From Aristaeella hokkaidonensis (GTDB lineage: Bacteria; Bacillota; Clostridia; Christensenellales; Aristaeellaceae): DNA of 64,000 nucleotides. The position numbers and the translations under genes are program-made. Shown here piece after piece: positions 24,813 through 33,028 of the stretch. The notes under the pieces were generated by a model. That model had not been told where the DNA came from. It searched no databases and saw only the letters and a list, made by a program, of their open reading frames with translations. Location of the stretch: the NCBI RefSeq assembly GCF_018128945.1, contig NZ_CP068393.1, positions 496,001-560,000 on the forward strand. Direction: 5' to 3'. Position 1 is the first letter of the stretch, and every line of letters starts with the position of its first letter.

Positions 24813-25798
24813 TGCGCACTTCGGACACGCGGAGCTTTTCCGCCGGGGTAAAGGAGGAACTGATCCGGCTTCCCCTGGGGAAATCCTGCTGTATGCTCAG
24901 TGAGATTTCTGCCCTGACCCAGACTTCCGGTCATCTGTCCTTCCGGGGCGGCGGCTGGATCTCCGTCAGTTACCGGCTGGATAATGCAGGTACGGCCCGA
25001 CGGCTTTTTCAGCTTCTGAAAATGCGCCTGGGAGCCGCACCCAAGCTTCATTTTGTCCAGACAAGCCAGCTGGGCGGACGCCGGAGCTGCGTACTGACCC
25101 TGGGAACAGATGATACGCGTGCCCTGCTGAACGCCCTGCATATGGCAGAGGAAGATGAGAACGGCCAGCTTCACCTGAAACATACCGTTCCGCGGCATCC
25201 GATGACGCGCCAGTGCTGCCGCCGGGCTTTCCTGCGCGGAGCATTTCTCGGCGCGGGAACGATGACCAACCCGGAAAAAGGATATCATTTTGAGTGGAAA
25301 GCGGATGACCGGCTGGCGGATACACTGGAGAAGCTGCTGGAGAAATGCGAGCTGCCTTATCACAGTTATCTGCGGAAAGGGCAGAGGATTATCTACCTGA
25401 AGGACGCTCAACAGATCTCCGACATGCTGGCAATCATGGGCGCCGGCAGCAGCGTGCTGGATATGGAAAACATCCGAATCAACAAGCAGCTGCGGGCCGC
25501 AGCGACACGGGCTGCCAACTGCGATGAGCATAACAGTGAAAAAATGCTGGACGCGGGCCAGAAACAGGCGGAAGCCATCCGTCGGATCTCGCTTGCCCGC
25601 GGCCTGTTTACACTGCCTCCGGCTCTGAGGGAAGTGGCGAGACTTCGGGTTGAAAACCCGGATATGAGCCTTCAGGAGCTGGGAGAAATGATGGATCCGC
25701 CGGTCGGCAAGAGCGGCGTGAACCACCGGCTGCGCCGATTGATGGAGATTGCGCAGCAGGTGGAAAAGGAATACGGGAAAGGGGGAGAAGAAGGATGA
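24812..25798 (+). CDS. whiA: DNA-binding protein WhiA
   Basis: A 328-residue protein with the WhiA layout: an N-terminal LAGLIDADG-like fold (residues about 10-210, with LRGAFLGAGTMTNPEKGYH) and a C-terminal helix-turn-helix (MSLQELGEMM, then VGKSGVNHRLRR). In Firmicutes it affects chromosome segregation and cell division; in actinobacteria it is a sporulation regulator. It overlaps rapZ by one base and its own stop overlaps the next gene as ATGA, so the operon continues. Confidence 0.95.
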   Translation: MRTSDTRSFSAGVKEELIRLPLGKSCCMLSEISALTQTSGHLSFRGGGWISVSYRLDNAGTARRLFQLLKMRLGAAPKLHFVQTSQLGGRRSCVLTLGTDDTRALLNALHMAEEDENGQLHLKHTVPRHPMTRQCCRRAFLRGAFLGAGTMTNPEKGYHFEWKADDRLADTLEKLLEKCELPYHSYLRKGQRIIYLKDAQQISDMLAIMGAGSSVLDMENIRINKQLRAAATRAANCDEHNSEKMLDAGQKQAEAIRRISLARGLFTLPPALREVARLRVENPDMSLQELGEMMDPPVGKSGVNHRLRRLMEIAQQVEKEYGKGGEEG

Positions 25799-27846
25799 TG
25801 ATCGCATCGCTGGCATACTGCCTGATGTATCTGTTCTTCGGTATGATGACGGTCCGCTTCCTGCTGCCCCGGCACCGCCCGCTGAACCGGCTGTGGCTGG
25901 GCATGAGCCTGGGCCTGCTGGAGGAAATGTGGCTGCCGGCCCTGGGTGCTTTCCTGTTCCGGTTTGATGTGGAGGCGCATGCTTTTGCTGCGGGTATCCT
26001 GTTTTTACTGACCCTTTTGTGCTGGTTCCTGCGGGATAAGCGTACACCGGCAGAATGGGATGAAAAGGAAAACCAGTTACTTCGGCAGCTGCTGATTATT
26101 GGGGTTCCGCTGACCATGCTGGGCATCTGGCTGCAGTACAGCCATGTGATGCGCGTGGATGCGAACGGAAACTGGAATGTGGGGCAGAGCACCTATGGGG
26201 ATCTGCCGATGCACCTGAGTTTTGTGACCGGGTTGATCGGGAAAAAGTTCCCGGCGGACTATCCGTTCTTCCCGGGTGCGCAGCTGAGCTATCCTTTCCT
26301 TACGGACAGCCTGAGCTCCACCTTCTATCTGCTGGGATGCAGCCTGCAGGCTGCAGTGATTATACCCGGATCGCTGATGATGGCCCTGTGCTATATGGGT
26401 GTGATTGTGCTGGCACGGGATATGACCGGCGGCAAAAAGACGGCGCTGCTGACGGCGGCACTGTTTTTCCTGAACGGCGGGCTGGGCTTCCTGTATGATT
26501 TTGACCAGGCGGGCAGCGGAACATGGACGGTAATGGATGCGGACGCACCCTTCCTGGCAAAAATCGGGCAGACGATATCCGACTGGTTTTCCACGGCGGC
26601 GGATCGTGTAAAGTATATCCTGACGGGGTATTACACAACACCTACCAATCAGCCGGATCCCAATAACCTGAGATGGAGCAATGTGATCTGCGATATGTTG
26701 ATTCCCCAGCGGACAACGCTGGGCGGCTGGTGCATGGTTGTTCCCTGCTTTTATCTGCTTAATACGGAATTCAGAGCCAAGCTGATGGACCGGGAAAACC
26801 GGAATCGGGGACTGATCCTGCTGGGAATCTGGGCAGGCGCCCTTCCCCTGATCCATACCCACAGCTTCCTGGCTCTGGGACTGGCATCCCTGGGTGCCAT
26901 GTGCTACGATTTGATCCACGGAGATCCGAAAGCGCTTATGGAACGCAGATCCCGGTGGATGATCCTGCTCCGGTATATTGTTTATGCCCTGATTGTCCTG
27001 GTACTGGCCGCACCGCAGCTTTTCTGCTTCACCTTTGCCCAGGCTTTCCAGGAGGGATCCCATTCCTTCCTGAAGCTGCAGTTCAACTGGGTGAACAATC
27101 CGGGCGGAAACGGCATGCGGGACCTGTATCTCTGGTTCTATATCAAGAATATCGGCCTGCCGGTTCTGGCACTGCTTGCGGCGCTGTTTGACAAGAAACC
27201 GAGGAATCGCCGGATTTTCTGCATGGCGCTGCCCATTATCCTGGCGGCGGAGTTTATCCGCTTCCAGCCCAATGAATATGATAACAACAAACTGTTTTAC
27301 CTGGCGTGGCTGCTGTGCTGCATGATTATCGCTGACTGGATATCCGGCCTCTGGAAACGGCTGGAGGGTTTCGGCGGAAGAAGATTCCTGGCGGTGCTTG
27401 CGGCGGCGGTCACTTTCTTCAGCGCCGGGTTGACGATCTGGCGTGAATGCGTATCCAGTTATATGGCCTTCAGTGCCGATTCTGTGGAGGCCGGCGAATA
27501 TGCCCTGGACAATACCCCGCAGGACGCTGTGTTCATAACCGGAACCCAGCATCTGAACCCCGTACTTTCCATTGCAGGAAGGTCGATTGTGTGCGGACCG
27601 GACCTGTGGCTGTATTATCATGGCTTTGATACATGGGAACGGAACCAGGACCTGGAAGCGTTTTATGAGGATCCCAAAGCGAACAGTCACGTTCCGGCAA
27701 AGTACGGGGCGGAATATGTGTTCGTTTCCAGCTATGAACTGAGCAGTTACAACGTGGACGAGGAAGGCCTGGAAGCACTGGGCGAAAAGGTCTTTGAAAA
27801 CAGTGAAGCATGCATCTACAAACTGGTTTCCGGAAAAACCGAATAA
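25795..27846 (+). CDS. Large multi-pass membrane protein, GT-C glycosyltransferase-like
   Basis: A 683-residue protein with about 11-13 hydrophobic segments. The first extracytoplasmic loop has DLPMHLSFVTGL followed by FPADYPFFPGAQLSYPF, which resembles the acidic-motif loop of GT-C membrane glycosyltransferases that use lipid-linked sugars. A soluble C-terminal region of about 120 residues (from VSSYMAFSADSVEAGEYALD) follows the last segment. The start overlaps the whiA stop (ATGA), placing it in the murB operon, and a role in envelope glycan synthesis is a reasonable but unproven inference. Confidence 0.7.
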   Translation: MMIASLAYCLMYLFFGMMTVRFLLPRHRPLNRLWLGMSLGLLEEMWLPALGAFLFRFDVEAHAFAAGILFLLTLLCWFLRDKRTPAEWDEKENQLLRQLLIIGVPLTMLGIWLQYSHVMRVDANGNWNVGQSTYGDLPMHLSFVTGLIGKKFPADYPFFPGAQLSYPFLTDSLSSTFYLLGCSLQAAVIIPGSLMMALCYMGVIVLARDMTGGKKTALLTAALFFLNGGLGFLYDFDQAGSGTWTVMDADAPFLAKIGQTISDWFSTAADRVKYILTGYYTTPTNQPDPNNLRWSNVICDMLIPQRTTLGGWCMVVPCFYLLNTEFRAKLMDRENRNRGLILLGIWAGALPLIHTHSFLALGLASLGAMCYDLIHGDPKALMERRSRWMILLRYIVYALIVLVLAAPQLFCFTFAQAFQEGSHSFLKLQFNWVNNPGGNGMRDLYLWFYIKNIGLPVLALLAALFDKKPRNRRIFCMALPIILAAEFIRFQPNEYDNNKLFYLAWLLCCMIIADWISGLWKRLEGFGGRRFLAVLAAAVTFFSAGLTIWRECVSSYMAFSADSVEAGEYALDNTPQDAVFITGTQHLNPVLSIAGRSIVCGPDLWLYYHGFDTWERNQDLEAFYEDPKANSHVPAKYGAEYVFVSSYELSSYNVDEEGLEALGEKVFENSEACIYKLVSGKTE

Positions 27847-27871
27847 AAGTCTAAATTCAGATAAAAATTCC

Positions 27872-27900
27872 TGTTCAAAAAGGTGGGATTGTGATAGAAT
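27872..27900 (+). promoter_or_regulatory. Possible promoter of the coiled-coil protein gene
   Basis: An extended -10 box, TGATAGAAT (27892-27900), with a weak -35 (TGTTCA, 27872-27877) 17 bp upstream of the hexamer. The gene starts at 27965. Confidence 0.4.
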
Positions 27901-27964
27901 AAACACAAATCCAAACCGGCGTGGCCGGATCACGTTTTATCAACTGAACAGGAGGAATATTTTC

Positions 27965-28837
27965 ATGAAGAAGACCGGTATTGCTGCTATTGCCCTGCTC
28001 GCCATCGTGGCCATCGTCTTTGCTGTCCTGTACTTTACGGGAAACGGCGATCTGACCAAGGCCAAGAATGACCTGACCGCTCAGGTTGAAAGTCTGACCA
28101 ATGACGCAACTAAGGCCGCGGAAGACGCTGCTGCTTCCCTGAAGACCGTGACAGATGAGAAGGACGCCCTTGCCGCTCAGGTTGAAACCCTGACTGCCGA
28201 CGCTGCCAAGGCTGCTGAAGAAGCTGCCGCCCAGCTGAAGGCTGTGACGGATGAGAAGGATGCCCTTGCTGCACAGGTTGAAAGCCTGACTGCCGACGCC
28301 GAAAAGGCCAAGACCGATGCGGAAAGCGCCCTGCAGACCGTGAAGGATGAAGCCGCCAAGGCCGCTGAAGAAGCTGCCACCGCTCTGCAGACCGCGAAGG
28401 ACGAAGCTGCTGCCGCTCTGCAGGCCGCCAAGGATGAGGCCGCTGCCGCTCTGAAGAGCGTGACAGATGAGAAAGATACCCTGGCCGCAAAGGTGAATGA
28501 ACTGACTGCTGCTGCCGAGACGAGCGTTGCCGCTGCTGCGGATGACGTGAAGACCCAGATCGAAGCGCTCACCGGCGAAAAGGATGCCCTGACCGCGAAG
28601 GTTGACGAGCTGACCGCCGCTGCCACCAAAGCCAAGGAAGAAGCCGAAGCTGCCCTGAAGACTGCTGCTGACGAAGCGAAGACCACCATCGATGGCCTGA
28701 ACAAGCAGATCGAAGAGCTGAAGGATTCCGTGGACTTTGACAAGATGGACGAAAAGGGACTGAAGGGCGTTGTTGAGAAGCTGGTTGAGCCCCTGAAGAA
28801 GATCGGCCTGGAAATCAAGGAGATCGTTAAGGAATAA
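27965..28837 (+). CDS. Membrane-anchored long coiled-coil protein with internal repeats
   Basis: A 290-residue protein: one hydrophobic N-terminal segment (about 4-24, anchor or signal), then about 230 residues of Ala/Glu/Lys/Asp/Thr-rich helix and a short C-terminal region. Two near-identical 32-residue units begin with TDEKDALAAQVE (DNA copies 96 bp apart) and shorter 11-residue units such as KDEAAAALQAA repeat further on. The 11-residue spacing is typical of right-handed hendecad coiled coils, also seen in LEA-like proteins. It probably forms a rod outside the membrane; I know no named family. AGGAGGAA lies 8 bp before the ATG, and a strong terminator follows. Confidence 0.75.
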   Translation: MKKTGIAAIALLAIVAIVFAVLYFTGNGDLTKAKNDLTAQVESLTNDATKAAEDAAASLKTVTDEKDALAAQVETLTADAAKAAEEAAAQLKAVTDEKDALAAQVESLTADAEKAKTDAESALQTVKDEAAKAAEEAATALQTAKDEAAAALQAAKDEAAAALKSVTDEKDTLAAKVNELTAAAETSVAAAADDVKTQIEALTGEKDALTAKVDELTAAATKAKEEAEAALKTAADEAKTTIDGLNKQIEELKDSVDFDKMDEKGLKGVVEKLVEPLKKIGLEIKEIVKE

Positions 28838-28863
28838 GATCCTCCCTGAGCTTGTATTTACCT

Positions 28864-28893
28864 GCCCGCTTTCATCCGAAAGCGGGCGTTTTT
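28864..28893 (+). terminator. Intrinsic terminator of the coiled-coil gene
   Basis: GCCCGCTTTC (28864-28873) and GAAAGCGGGC (28878-28887), a perfect 10-bp stem with a 4-nt loop, followed by GTTTTT. Confidence 0.92.
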
Positions 28894-28952
28894 CTTGCTT
28901 TTTGAAGGGAAATGGGATAAAATATTCATAATGTGCAGGAGGTAGATTCAAC

Positions 28953-29405
28953 ATGAAGGTTGTATTGTTGAAGGATGTTAAGAACATTGGGAAAAGGGAC
29001 GATATCGTAACGGTGAGTGACGGTTATGCCCGGAATTTCCTGTTTCCCCAGAAGCTGGCGGTCGAAGCCACTCCCGGAGCAATGAAGGAAATCCAGCGTA
29101 AGCGCGCTGCCCAGGACGCCCGCGAAGCGGAAATGCTGGCTGAAGCGAAGAACAAGGCCGCGTCCCTGAAGGATAAGGTGATTGCGCTTGAAGTCAAGTG
29201 CGGCGACAAGGGCCGTCTGTATGGTTCCGTAACAAGCGCCGAAGTAGCGGACGCGCTGGAAAAGCAGCACGGCATCAAAGTGGATAAGCGGAAGATCGAT
29301 ATCGGCGATCCTATTCGTGAGACCGGTATCCGTGAAATTTCTGTGTGGCTCTATTCCGGAGTGACCACGCCCATGAAGCTGGACGTGCAGCCCATGAAAA
29401 AGTAA
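28953..29405 (+). CDS. rplI: 50S ribosomal protein L9
   Basis: A 150-residue ribosomal protein with the L9 pattern: an N-terminal rRNA-binding domain ([20 protein letters not shown], then [13 protein letters not shown]), a long connecting helix and a C-terminal domain ([14 protein letters not shown]). It binds 23S rRNA in the L1 stalk region. GCAGGAGG precedes the ATG. Its stop codon overlaps a heptamer repeat, and dnaB follows 112 bp later, a common pair in Firmicutes. Confidence 0.97.
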   Translation: MKVVLLKDVKNIGKRDDIVTVSDGYARNFLFPQKLAVEATPGAMKEIQRKRAAQDAREAEMLAEAKNKAASLKDKVIALEVKCGDKGRLYGSVTSAEVADALEKQHGIKVDKRKIDIGDPIRETGIREISVWLYSGVTTPMKLDVQPMKK

Positions 29406-29431
29406 TTCAGAATTCAGAATTAAGAATTCGG
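29404..29431. repeat. Heptanucleotide repeat abutting the rplI stop
   Basis: Units AATTCAG, AATTCAG, AATTAAG and AATTCGG begin inside the rplI stop codon. The remaining gap up to dnaB holds a TTGTCATTCTGA stretch (29464-29475), the reverse complement of a motif in the composite elements at 39.7 and 48.4 kb. Confidence 0.8.
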
Positions 29432-29517
29432 GATTATTAGTTATTTGCATCACAGGACCGGATTTGTCATTCTGAAGCGGGGTATAAAATCCGGACAGGT
29501 AAGAAGGAAATACAGGA

Positions 29518-30885
29518 ATGGACATCAGGGAAGAAACGGGGAGCATGGTGCCGCCCAACAGCGTTGAGGCGGAGATCAGTGTCCTGGGCGCAATGCTGCA
29601 GGACAGCTCTGCTGTGCTTCGCGCGGCTGAACAGCTGGTGCCCGAAGACTTCTATCATCCGGAGCATGCGGAAATTTTCCGCGTGATGGCGGATATGAAC
29701 CGCCAGCAGATGCCTATCGACCTGGTGACCCTGCAGGCTGAATTGTCCCGCAAGGGTTCGCTGGAAGGTGTCGGCGGTATCCGGTATCTGATGAAGATCA
29801 ACGCGGATGTTCCTACCGCGGCCAACGTCCGGTCCTATATTGATATTGTCCGGGAAAAGAGCACCCTACGGAAGCTGATTGCTGCGTGCAAAAACATTAC
29901 CCGGGAGTGCTACACCCAGGACAAGGAATTACAGGACGTGTTGACCGGCGCGGAGAAGGCGATATTCGATATCGTCATGAACCGCCAGGAAGGGGAAGAA
30001 CTGAAGCCCCTGAGTGAAGTGCTGGTCAATACCTATGAGATCATTGAGGAACTGGCCAGGCAAAAAGGTCAGATTGCTGGTGTACCCACCGGATTTACAG
30101 ATCTGGATAACATGCTGACCGGCCTGCATGGGGGCGAACTGATCATCATCGGTGCACGCCCGGCCATGGGTAAAACATCCTTTGCCATGAATATTGCGGA
30201 ATATGCTGCGGTGAACAAGGGCAAGGTGACGGCAGTATTCACGCTGGAAATGCCCCGGGAACAGATTGCCATGCGTATGTTGTGCTCGGACGCCCGGGTG
30301 GATATGCAGCGGGTTCGTAAAGGAACGCTGCATGATGATGACTGGGTCAAACTGGCCAAGTCCCTTGGACCGCTTTCTGCGGCGCCCATGTATATTGATG
30401 ATACGGCAGCCCTGTCTCCCACACAGCTGCGGTCCAGATGCCGCCGGCTGATGATGGACAAGGGCCTGGATCTGATTGTGGTGGACTACCTGGGACTGAT
30501 GAAATCAGACGGAAAGTCTGAAAGCCGTCAGCTGGAAGTCAGCGAAATCAGCCGCAGGCTGAAGGCCATCGCCCTGGAAATGAAGATCCCGATCATTGCA
30601 TGCGCCCAGCTGAGCCGTGCCAACAAGGACCGTATTGACAAGCGGCCGCTGCTGAGTGACCTGCGTGATTCCGGTTCTATTGAACAGGACGCTGACGTGG
30701 TTATGTTCCTCCATCGGGAGGAATACTACAACAAAGAGACCGAGGACAAGAACATCGGCGAGGTGATCGTGTCCAAACAGCGCAGCGGTCCCCTGGGAAC
30801 GGTCAAACTTGCATGGCTGAGTGAGTTCACCACCTTCGCGAATCTGGCGAGGGAGCAGATGAACGGCGGGGAAGCGCCATTCTGA
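29518..30885 (+). CDS. dnaB: Replicative DNA helicase DnaB
   Basis: A 455-residue hexameric helicase that unwinds DNA at the replication fork. The N-terminal domain starts with PPNSVEAEISVLGAMLQD, and the C-terminal RecA-like domain carries Walker A GARPAMGKTS, Walker B LDLIVVDYLGLM and the arginine-finger segment KQRSGPLGTVKL. Length is normal and no intein is present. GAAGGAAATACAGGA precedes the ATG. A heptamer repeat starts at its stop. Confidence 0.97.
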   Translation: MDIREETGSMVPPNSVEAEISVLGAMLQDSSAVLRAAEQLVPEDFYHPEHAEIFRVMADMNRQQMPIDLVTLQAELSRKGSLEGVGGIRYLMKINADVPTAANVRSYIDIVREKSTLRKLIAACKNITRECYTQDKELQDVLTGAEKAIFDIVMNRQEGEELKPLSEVLVNTYEIIEELARQKGQIAGVPTGFTDLDNMLTGLHGGELIIIGARPAMGKTSFAMNIAEYAAVNKGKVTAVFTLEMPREQIAMRMLCSDARVDMQRVRKGTLHDDDWVKLAKSLGPLSAAPMYIDDTAALSPTQLRSRCRRLMMDKGLDLIVVDYLGLMKSDGKSESRQLEVSEISRRLKAIALEMKIPIIACAQLSRANKDRIDKRPLLSDLRDSGSIEQDADVVMFLHREEYYNKETEDKNIGEVIVSKQRSGPLGTVKLAWLSEFTTFANLAREQMNGGEAPF

Positions 30886-30905
30886 ATGAAGAATGAAGAA
30901 TTAAG
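30885..30905. repeat. Heptanucleotide repeat abutting the dnaB stop
   Basis: Units AATGAAG, AATGAAG and AATTAAG start at the last base of the dnaB stop codon. Confidence 0.75.
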
Positions 30906-30929
30906 AGTTGTATTTGGAGAGAAGCGTTA

Positions 30930-31889
30930 ATGGAGAATTATTCGGTTTGCCAGCTGCAACGGGATATGCGATATGAAGGATTCCTGCTCATCCGTTCCGC
31001 GGAGAAGCGGAAGGACAGCAAAGGCAACGATTATGTGGATATGAATCTGACGGACCGGACAGGCGAGATCAACTGCAAGATCTGGAACTGGGATCCGGAA
31101 GCGGAAACTCCGGAAGCCGGACAGCCGATCAAGGTTCGCGGAACGATCCAGGAGTATAACGGACGGCTGCAGCTGCGGGTGGAAAAATGGCGGCTGTGCA
31201 CGGACGATGACCCGGTGGATATGAACGCGCTGGTTCCCTGCGCGCCGCGGAAACCGGATGATATGCTGACAGATATCGAAGAAGCGATTGAAAGCTTCTC
31301 GAATGAAGACCTGAAGAAGCTGACCCGGGGAATGCTGAAGCTGGCAGGAGACCGGCTGAGATGGTTCCCGGCAGCGCAGCGAATGCATCACGCGGAACGC
31401 AGCGGCCTGCTGCATCACACCACCGACATGCTCCGGCTGGCAGACGCGATGCTGAAGATTTATCCCTGGCTGAACAGGGATCTGCTGATGGCCGGCGTGA
31501 TCATTCACGACCTGGGCAAGATTGAGGAAATGAAGAGCGACCAGACCGGCAATGTCACGGACTATACCCGGGACGGACAGCTGCTGGGACATCTGGTCCG
31601 CGGCATTACCAACCTGAATAAGGTGGCGGAAGAAGCTGGGGTCACCGGAGAAAGCCTGATCCTGCTGGAGCATATGCTGCTGAGCCATCACGGGGAGAGC
31701 GAATTCGGCAGTCCCAAACCGCCGATGTTTCCGGAAGCGGAAGCGCTGCACTGGATTGATATCATGGATGCCCGCATGAATACCATGAAGAGCGTTACGG
31801 ATAAAACGCCTCCCGGAGCCTTCAGCGAAAAGATCTTCAGTCTCGACAGGAGAGTTTATCATCCGCTGTACGGAGAGGAAGACGAGTAA
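30930..31889 (+). CDS. YhaM-type 3'-5' exoribonuclease (OB fold plus HD domain)
   Basis: A 319-residue protein with an N-terminal OB fold (residues about 12-90, LLIRSAEKRKDSKGNDYVDM) and an HD phosphohydrolase domain (HHAERSGLLHHTTDMLRLA, then VIIHDLGKIEEM and HMLLSHHGE). YhaM enzymes trim RNA and single-stranded DNA from the 3' end using a divalent metal. It lies 44 bp behind dnaB, so the two may share a transcript. A heptamer repeat array overlaps its stop codon. Confidence 0.92.
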   Translation: MENYSVCQLQRDMRYEGFLLIRSAEKRKDSKGNDYVDMNLTDRTGEINCKIWNWDPEAETPEAGQPIKVRGTIQEYNGRLQLRVEKWRLCTDDDPVDMNALVPCAPRKPDDMLTDIEEAIESFSNEDLKKLTRGMLKLAGDRLRWFPAAQRMHHAERSGLLHHTTDMLRLADAMLKIYPWLNRDLLMAGVIIHDLGKIEEMKSDQTGNVTDYTRDGQLLGHLVRGITNLNKVAEEAGVTGESLILLEHMLLSHHGESEFGSPKPPMFPEAEALHWIDIMDARMNTMKSVTDKTPPGAFSEKIFSLDRRVYHPLYGEEDE

Positions 31890-32022
31890 TTCAGAATTAA
31901 GAATTCAGAATTATAACTTTACCCGGACGATGATGGAAGAAGATACAGCTGTGATACGTTCTATATGAATGTAGAGCAGAGTTTTCCTTCACAAAGTGAT
32001 GAGTGAAGAGTGATGAGTGAAA
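31888..32022. repeat. Two heptanucleotide repeat arrays upstream of the lipoprotein gene
   Basis: The first array (31888-31913: AATTCAG, AATTAAG, AATTCAG, AATTA) overlaps the yhaM stop. The second (31995-32022: AGTGATG, AGTGAAG, AGTGATG, AGTGAAA) shares its units with 48374-48394. A small hairpin TTTTAC-TTC-GTAAAA (32025-32039) of the same TTC-loop type as hairpin array 1 follows just before the ribosome site. Confidence 0.8.
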
Positions 32023-32054
32023 AGTTTTACTTCGTAAAAGGAGGAAACAAAATC

Positions 32055-32939
32055 ATGTGGAAGAAAAGGATTCTCTGCCTGGTACTGGTTCTGTGCTCCA
32101 TTCTGGTGCTGTCATCCTGTCAGAAGAAAGAAACCTTCATGACCCTGGATCAGCAGCAACAGCTACAGCAGCAACAGCAGCAGACTGCTTCTCAGTCGTC
32201 TGACGCGCAGAATCTCTTCGGGGAAACGGCGCTGCCGCAGCAGAATACGATTGATGACTTTGACAGCGGTGATTACGATCCTTCCCAGGAAGAGGGCGGA
32301 GACGAGGAATTCCTCGAGACCCTGAGCAATATCGTGGATGTTCAGACTCCTGCTCCCACAATGAAGAGCGAGTATGCCGGGGCTACCCCTGTGCTGGTCG
32401 ACCCGATCGACAAGCCCACCCCCACGCCGCTGCCGCCGCTGACATTCAACTATGAGAAGTATGAAGCATCGGCTCTCCATCTGACTTTTGAAGGGCCTGC
32501 GGGCTGGGTGAAAGATGACAGTATGCCTGACACCTATATCCTGACCAACCCGACGGCGGGTGTGGACTATGCGGCGCAGCTGTCCATCCAGCTGGTTCCC
32601 GTGGACAAGGCCAGGAACAAGAACGAGCTGATCAAGGAAGTCAAGAGCAGACTGGACGAAATCGGCGGCACCTGCCTGAAGTATGAGCGCTCCCAGACGG
32701 CCGGCCGTAAGTTCATGAACGTGGACGGCGTCTATGCCAACTACAAGGCAACCACGCTGGATGGCGCCAAGATCGCGGGTCGTATGATCATCTCCTGCGT
32801 CAACAAGACACTGTATATCCTGCATGTCAGCTATCCGCAGGGATACACCAGTGTTTATGTGGACAACGTGTATGACAAGTTCCGTCACACGGTGAAGATC
32901 ATCGACACTACCGCAGCAGCTGCCACCAAAACAAACTGA
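32055..32939 (+). CDS. Lipoprotein with a poly-glutamine tract
   Basis: A 294-residue exported lipoprotein with lipobox L19-S20-S21-C22 (LVLSSC). Next to the cysteine region is a Gln-rich stretch (DQQQQLQQQQQQTA, about residues 34-47) coded by CAG/CAA repeats, then an acidic and proline/threonine-rich linker (KPTPTPLPPL). The C-terminal 160 residues form a soluble domain starting YEKYEASALHLTFEGPAGW, which resembles PsbP/DcrB-like folds found in other lipoproteins; this is a weak inference. AAAGGAGGAA lies 9 bp before the ATG at 32055. It stands at the head of an envelope gene block. Confidence 0.8.
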   Translation: MWKKRILCLVLVLCSILVLSSCQKKETFMTLDQQQQLQQQQQQTASQSSDAQNLFGETALPQQNTIDDFDSGDYDPSQEEGGDEEFLETLSNIVDVQTPAPTMKSEYAGATPVLVDPIDKPTPTPLPPLTFNYEKYEASALHLTFEGPAGWVKDDSMPDTYILTNPTAGVDYAAQLSIQLVPVDKARNKNELIKEVKSRLDEIGGTCLKYERSQTAGRKFMNVDGVYANYKATTLDGAKIAGRMIISCVNKTLYILHVSYPQGYTSVYVDNVYDKFRHTVKIIDTTAAAATKTN

Positions 32940-32968
32940 ATCCTGGTTTTATGTAAATACCGGTCACG

Positions 32969-32997
32969 ACGCGCTCTCCGTTTACCGGAAAGCGCGT
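32969..32997 (+). terminator. Hairpin downstream of the lipoprotein gene
   Basis: ACGCGCT (32969-32975) pairs with AGCGCGT (32991-32997); after one mismatch TCCG pairs with CGGA around a 5-nt loop. The tail (TGTAGTCT) is weak in T, so it may be a terminator, attenuator or RNA-end stabiliser. Confidence 0.5.
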
Positions 32998-33028
32998 TGT
33001 AGTCTACTATCTGGAGGCAATTCTGAAG

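Noticed and set aside
26077..27933. A 618-codon minus-strand frame opposite the GT-C-like gene
   Set aside because: Antisense shadow: no start signal, no domain, and composition typical of complemented codons.
32150..32185. Poly-Gln tract as a frameshift or pseudogene sign
   Set aside because: The frame runs through without a break from the lipobox to a well-formed C-terminal domain.
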